The position numbers and the translations under genes were made by a program. Shown in pieces: positions 5,959-8,328 of a stretch of 8,328 nucleotides of DNA. This DNA is from Kiritimatiellia bacterium (lineage in GTDB: Bacteria > Verrucomicrobiota > Kiritimatiellia > RFP12 > UBA1067): contig JAGBXE010000043.1 of the NCBI GenBank assembly GCA_017629455.1, forward strand, positions 1 through 8,328, in the 5' to 3' direction. Position 1 is the first letter of the stretch, and every line of letters starts with the position of its first letter. The notes beneath the pieces were generated by a model that saw only the letters and a program-made list of their open reading frames with translations, made no database searches and was not told where the DNA came from.

Positions 5959-6444
5959 CTCGGGATACGGCTCTTTCCATCTCGACAAATGGTACGGATC
6001 GTCTTTGGGCCCGTAGATAAAACAATTCATCTTATACTTGCCCATAAATTGAATAAGATCGTACCGCCCATCCGTGCCCCACGGCCGCCCGTAAAAGCCT
6101 TCAACAACACCGCGTAGCGGAATATCGGGCGAGTCTTCCACAATACAGCATGGTAAGCCCCTTTTACCTGCAAGCTGCTTAAGAGTCTCTTTAGCATAAA
6201 AAGCACCGGTCCTCGTCGACGCCGACACAATAATTGAACTTTTGTCGACGACAATCCGGTAGGCCTCATCCCCCAAACCCTTAACCTTTCGGACCTTCGC
6301 TTCGCCTATTCTCGCATTCGAAAAGCCGCCTGTCATTTCGATGTGCTTAGGCGTAGGATAAATCCGAACATCAGCCTTCGCTGCTACTGCCTGTAATGAC
6401 GCACAAAGAAGACCAACCCCAAAAACTATAGTAAATTTTTTCAT
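5956..6444 (-). CDS. GH84 N-terminal fragment: signal peptide, GH20b-like domain and start of barrel
   Basis: This 162-residue piece starts at ATG 6444, giving MKKFTIVFGVGLLCASLQAVAA, a clean signal peptide. GGGAG (6456-6452) lies seven bases upstream. An in-frame ATG at 6465 would prepend GNGRWEM and spoil the N-terminus. Residues about 25-105 (RIYPTPKHIE through GAFYAKETLKQL) resemble the GH20b-like domain that precedes GH84 and GH20 barrels. The GH84 signature follows from about residue 110: RGVVEGFYGRPW and YGPKDDPYH, with substrate-binding Lys at about 147, then the family's EPYPE before TAG. If translation stops here, the exported product holds only the first part of the barrel and should be inactive. 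Confidence 0.85.
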   Translation of the reverse strand: MKKFTIVFGVGLLCASLQAVAAKADVRIYPTPKHIEMTGGFSNARIGEAKVRKVKGLGDEAYRIVVDKSSIIVSASTRTGAFYAKETLKQLAGKRGLPCCIVEDSPDIPLRGVVEGFYGRPWGTDGRYDLIQFMGKYKMNCFIYGPKDDPYHLSRWKEPYPE

Positions 6445-6451
6445 CTCCCAT

Positions 6452-6456
6452 CTCCC
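6452..6456 (-). promoter_or_regulatory. Shine-Dalgarno of GH84
   Basis: GGGAG lies seven bases before ATG 6444; a second GGGAG (6449-6445) abuts the ATG and is too close to serve. Both derive from degenerate copies of the neighbouring heptamer repeat, so the array appears to have supplied the ribosome site. Confidence 0.6.
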
Positions 6457-6595
6457 ATTACCCATTACTCATTACCCATTACTCATTACTCATTACTCAA
6501 TACTCATTACCCATTACCCATTACTCATTACTCATTACCCATTACCCATTACTCATTACTCATTACCCATTACCCATTACCCATTACTCATTACC
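6456..6595. repeat. Tandem heptanucleotide array, 20 copies of CATTACY
   Basis: Twenty uninterrupted 7-bp units run from 6456 to 6595; nineteen are CATTACC or CATTACT, and one (6498-6504) is CAATACT. In plus order the last base is C T C T T T T C C T T C C T T C C C T C, so a CC-TT four-unit block recurs in the middle. On the minus (coding) strand each normal unit contains TAATG, an overlapping stop and start. The array begins inside the TAA stop of the upstream surface-protein gene and ends beside the GH84 ribosome site, occupying the whole intergenic region. Degenerate ATGGGAG copies continue to the GH84 ATG. Length change by slippage is expected for such an array. Confidence 0.97.
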
Positions 6596-8327
6596 TCACC
6601 ACAATCTGAAAGCCTCTGCGTACCGACATGGAAGGAGAAGCTTTTACAAACGAAGGATCTGCAACCGTCAAATACTCCGCCTTTACCCAAGCAGGCGAAG
6701 CTGCGCCACGCTTCAGGCGCAGTTCGTCGTACTGCCCATAATACGCATGACCCTCCGTCAGAGTATCGGTATGTCCGAATGTCAGCGGATAATCATTCTC
6801 GCTCACGAGCTTAGTGCCTGATACCGACCCGACAAACTCACCATTCGCATAAACGCTCGCTACCGATTTGAAAGGATTCTCATCATCGTTTGTTTCTTCC
6901 TGATCAATTGAAACAAAAATATGCACCCATTCGTTACGCATATCGGGAATATCAAACTCACCAGAGCGATCGGCAATCTTGACTCTCAATTTCACATCCA
7001 TTTCAACCTTAAAAGCCTTTCTGCTAATCTCCCAGCCGTATTCATACTCGGGAACAATCTTTGCGACCAACGTTTCCGTCCATTCCGTACCTCCGGTCGT
7101 GCGGAACCAGCCCGAGAACGACAAACGCGCGCCAAGGCCATGATCAGCCACACTCGAAGCGGCAAGATAATTGCGCCGCGCAGTAGAAAAGATAGTCTCG
7201 TCAGATGTGCCGACATCGTAATATGTGGTATCCGCCTGATTGACGCGCGCGCTGCCGACTGCACCATCAGCGACGGCACGAAGATCCTCCTCGCGCGAAC
7301 GCGCATTTTGCATAGGAAGCGCATGGAAGGAATTTGCAGAGGAATCTAATGCTTTCCCGCTTTCTTCCTCAAGATGCCACACTCCTGAATAAGCCGGCCA
7401 CTTTGCCAAATTAACGCCGGCAGGATTCGCGCCGTTTCCATAATACATTCTAATCGATGTCCCCTTCGTAAGCGATGGAACCGACACCCACACAAGCGAA
7501 GTTCCTTCCTCGTTCCAAGTTGTAATCTCGCTCGGTATCGCTTTGCGAGCAGCATCGGTAAACATCATATCTCCGCCGCGCTTAAGCTTGAAGGCACTAT
7601 ACTTAAAGCCGTCAATCGCTTCTGAAAGGCGAATCAATACGGGGAAATTCTCAAGCGTTTCGCCTGCTGCGAGAGATTCCATCGGGAAAGTAAACTCAAT
7701 GAATTCTTTGAAAGCTCGCCACTTAATGGGCGCAAGATTCGTTATTGTCATTGATGCTGTTGCGCCCGACGGGTAATACAAACCGTCCTCAAAGGCGAAA
7801 TCAACCGTCGTATCGGCATCGTTCGCGGCGTTCACCTTGGGCACCAGTTTGACCGTCGTAGACGTAGCTCCAGCAGGAATCGTCACGGTTCCTAACGCCG
7901 CTCCATCATAATCGACGCCTGACATCGCCGAACCGCCAAGCGAATAATTGACATTGAGTTCACCGTGTGCGTCGGCGCGAGATACCGTAAACGCACCAGC
8001 AACAGGCCCATCCTCCGCAGCATCCGAAGTCTTCTCTACTTGAAGTGATCCAACATAAAATACGCCTGCACCATCGACTACAATTTCGCCGCCAGAGGTA
8101 TTGACACCTACTGCACTAAACGAATACGTCCTCTCGGCAGAGAGTTGATCGAATGGAACTGTGACATTAAAATCCAATGGACCAGAAACAGTACCATCGC
8201 TAAGAGGAACATCAATCTTCTCTTCCCCTGAGACGAAACGTACGTATATGCTTCCCGTACCGGAAATCATCACAAAAGAAACCGTCAGCTCCCCCTGCCC
8301 GTTTTTGGCGAGTACCGGCTCAGTCAT
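6591..8327 (-). CDS. Large secreted surface protein, C-terminal part: FnIII-like, Calx-beta, DUF2341 and LamG domains (5' end off window)
   Basis: 578 residues are visible, running off the right edge. The apparent Met at the edge is probably internal, since there is no signal peptide and the chain begins inside a beta-sandwich domain (about 1-92, FnIII-like). A Calx-beta-type domain covers about 95-197 (GVDYDGAALGTVTIPAGATS and following). A DUF2341 domain covers about 205-298, including FPVLIRL, FTDAARKAIPSEI and IRMYYGNG. A LamG/concanavalin-like domain covers about 311-555 (GVWHLEE, DSSANSFHA, SFSGWF, GQYDELRL). This combination is typical of very large exported proteins of PVC bacteria, where a glycan- or surface-binding role is inferred. 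The chain ends RRGFQIVVR with TAA, which lies inside the first heptamer repeat on this strand. It is upstream of GH84 and may be co-transcribed with it. Confidence 0.85.
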   Translation of the reverse strand: MTEPVLAKNGQGELTVSFVMISGTGSIYVRFVSGEEKIDVPLSDGTVSGPLDFNVTVPFDQLSAERTYSFSAVGVNTSGGEIVVDGAGVFYVGSLQVEKTSDAAEDGPVAGAFTVSRADAHGELNVNYSLGGSAMSGVDYDGAALGTVTIPAGATSTTVKLVPKVNAANDADTTVDFAFEDGLYYPSGATASMTITNLAPIKWRAFKEFIEFTFPMESLAAGETLENFPVLIRLSEAIDGFKYSAFKLKRGGDMMFTDAARKAIPSEITTWNEEGTSLVWVSVPSLTKGTSIRMYYGNGANPAGVNLAKWPAYSGVWHLEEESGKALDSSANSFHALPMQNARSREEDLRAVADGAVGSARVNQADTTYYDVGTSDETIFSTARRNYLAASSVADHGLGARLSFSGWFRTTGGTEWTETLVAKIVPEYEYGWEISRKAFKVEMDVKLRVKIADRSGEFDIPDMRNEWVHIFVSIDQEETNDDENPFKSVASVYANGEFVGSVSGTKLVSENDYPLTFGHTDTLTEGHAYYGQYDELRLKRGAASPAWVKAEYLTVADPSFVKASPSMSVRRGFQIVVR

Positions 8328-8328
8328 A

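Larger units (their letters stand above)
4393..6444 (-). pseudogene. GH84 beta-N-acetylglucosaminidase gene interrupted by one in-frame TAG
   Basis: The two reading frames at 6444-5956 and 5955-4393 are in the same frame and are separated only by TAG at 5958-5956. Reading across it gives PYPE-stop-YVADFHRLLDAAKKNHV and then KFYWAIHLGD, a continuous GH84 sequence with no missing or extra bases. The full product would be 683 positions counting the amber, with a signal peptide, a GH20b-like N-terminal domain, the GH84 barrel and a C-terminal F5/8-like module, a normal architecture for exported bacterial enzymes acting on terminal beta-GlcNAc of host glycans. The catalytic Lys lies before the stop and the Asp pair after it, so neither piece should work alone. 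Explanations are a recent nonsense mutation, a base-call error, or suppression; a young pseudogene or an error is most likely. Confidence 0.82.

Noticed and set aside
6456..6595. CRISPR array
   Set aside because: The units are 7 bp and directly adjacent, with no unique spacers and no cas genes.
8319..8328. Met at 8327 as the true start of the surface protein
   Set aside because: It sits at the window edge inside a beta-domain, with no signal peptide and no upstream sequence to judge; an internal Met is more likely.

Overview
The window is a compact bacterial segment with every supported gene on the minus strand, so transcription runs from high to low coordinates. The content suggests a polysaccharide-degrading member of the PVC superphylum, most like gut-type Kiritimatiellota, Lentisphaerota or Verrucomicrobiota. 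The grounds are a large Calx-beta/DUF2341/LamG surface protein, a secreted CE7-like esterase, a GH84 hexosaminidase and a divergent Gfo/Idh oxidoreductase. This placement is inferred from gene content; no phylogenetic marker is present.

In transcription order: (1) 8327-6591, the 3' part of a gene for a large secreted multidomain protein, cut by the right window edge. (2) 6595-6456, 20 tandem copies of a 7-bp unit (CATTACY on the plus strand) that fill the gap to the next gene. (3) 6444-4393, a GH84 beta-N-acetylglucosaminidase gene interrupted by one in-frame TAG at 5958-5956, with family sequence continuing in the same frame on both sides. (4) 4317-4288, a promoter with a palindrome in its spacer, driving a two-gene unit: an unassigned, possibly TIM-barrel protein (4207-3455) and a Gfo/Idh/MocA-type oxidoreductase (3455-2379), coupled through TAATG. 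(5) 2351-2312, an intrinsic terminator, followed at once by an extended -10 promoter. (6) A second two-gene unit: a secreted CE7-type acetyl esterase (2293-947) and a D-2-hydroxyacid dehydrogenase (932-15).

The genes fit glycan use: surface binding (LamG protein), removal of GlcNAc (GH84), deacetylation (esterase), then cytoplasmic oxidation or isomerisation of sugars or sugar acids (Gfo/Idh, the unassigned protein, the hydroxyacid dehydrogenase). The two short operons share TTTCAGC(T)GAAA exactly 5 nt upstream of a perfect TATAAT, which suggests co-regulation or a lineage-specific promoter element.

The least ordinary parts are the amber-interrupted GH84 gene, the heptamer array whose every unit carries an overlapping stop/start (TAATG) and so forms a possible termination-reinitiation ladder into GH84, and the shared promoter motif. 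I saw no RNA genes, CRISPR array, insertion sequence or replication origin. The only noncoding stretches are 1-14, 933-946, 2294-2378, 4208-4392 and 6445-6590, all under 300 bases.
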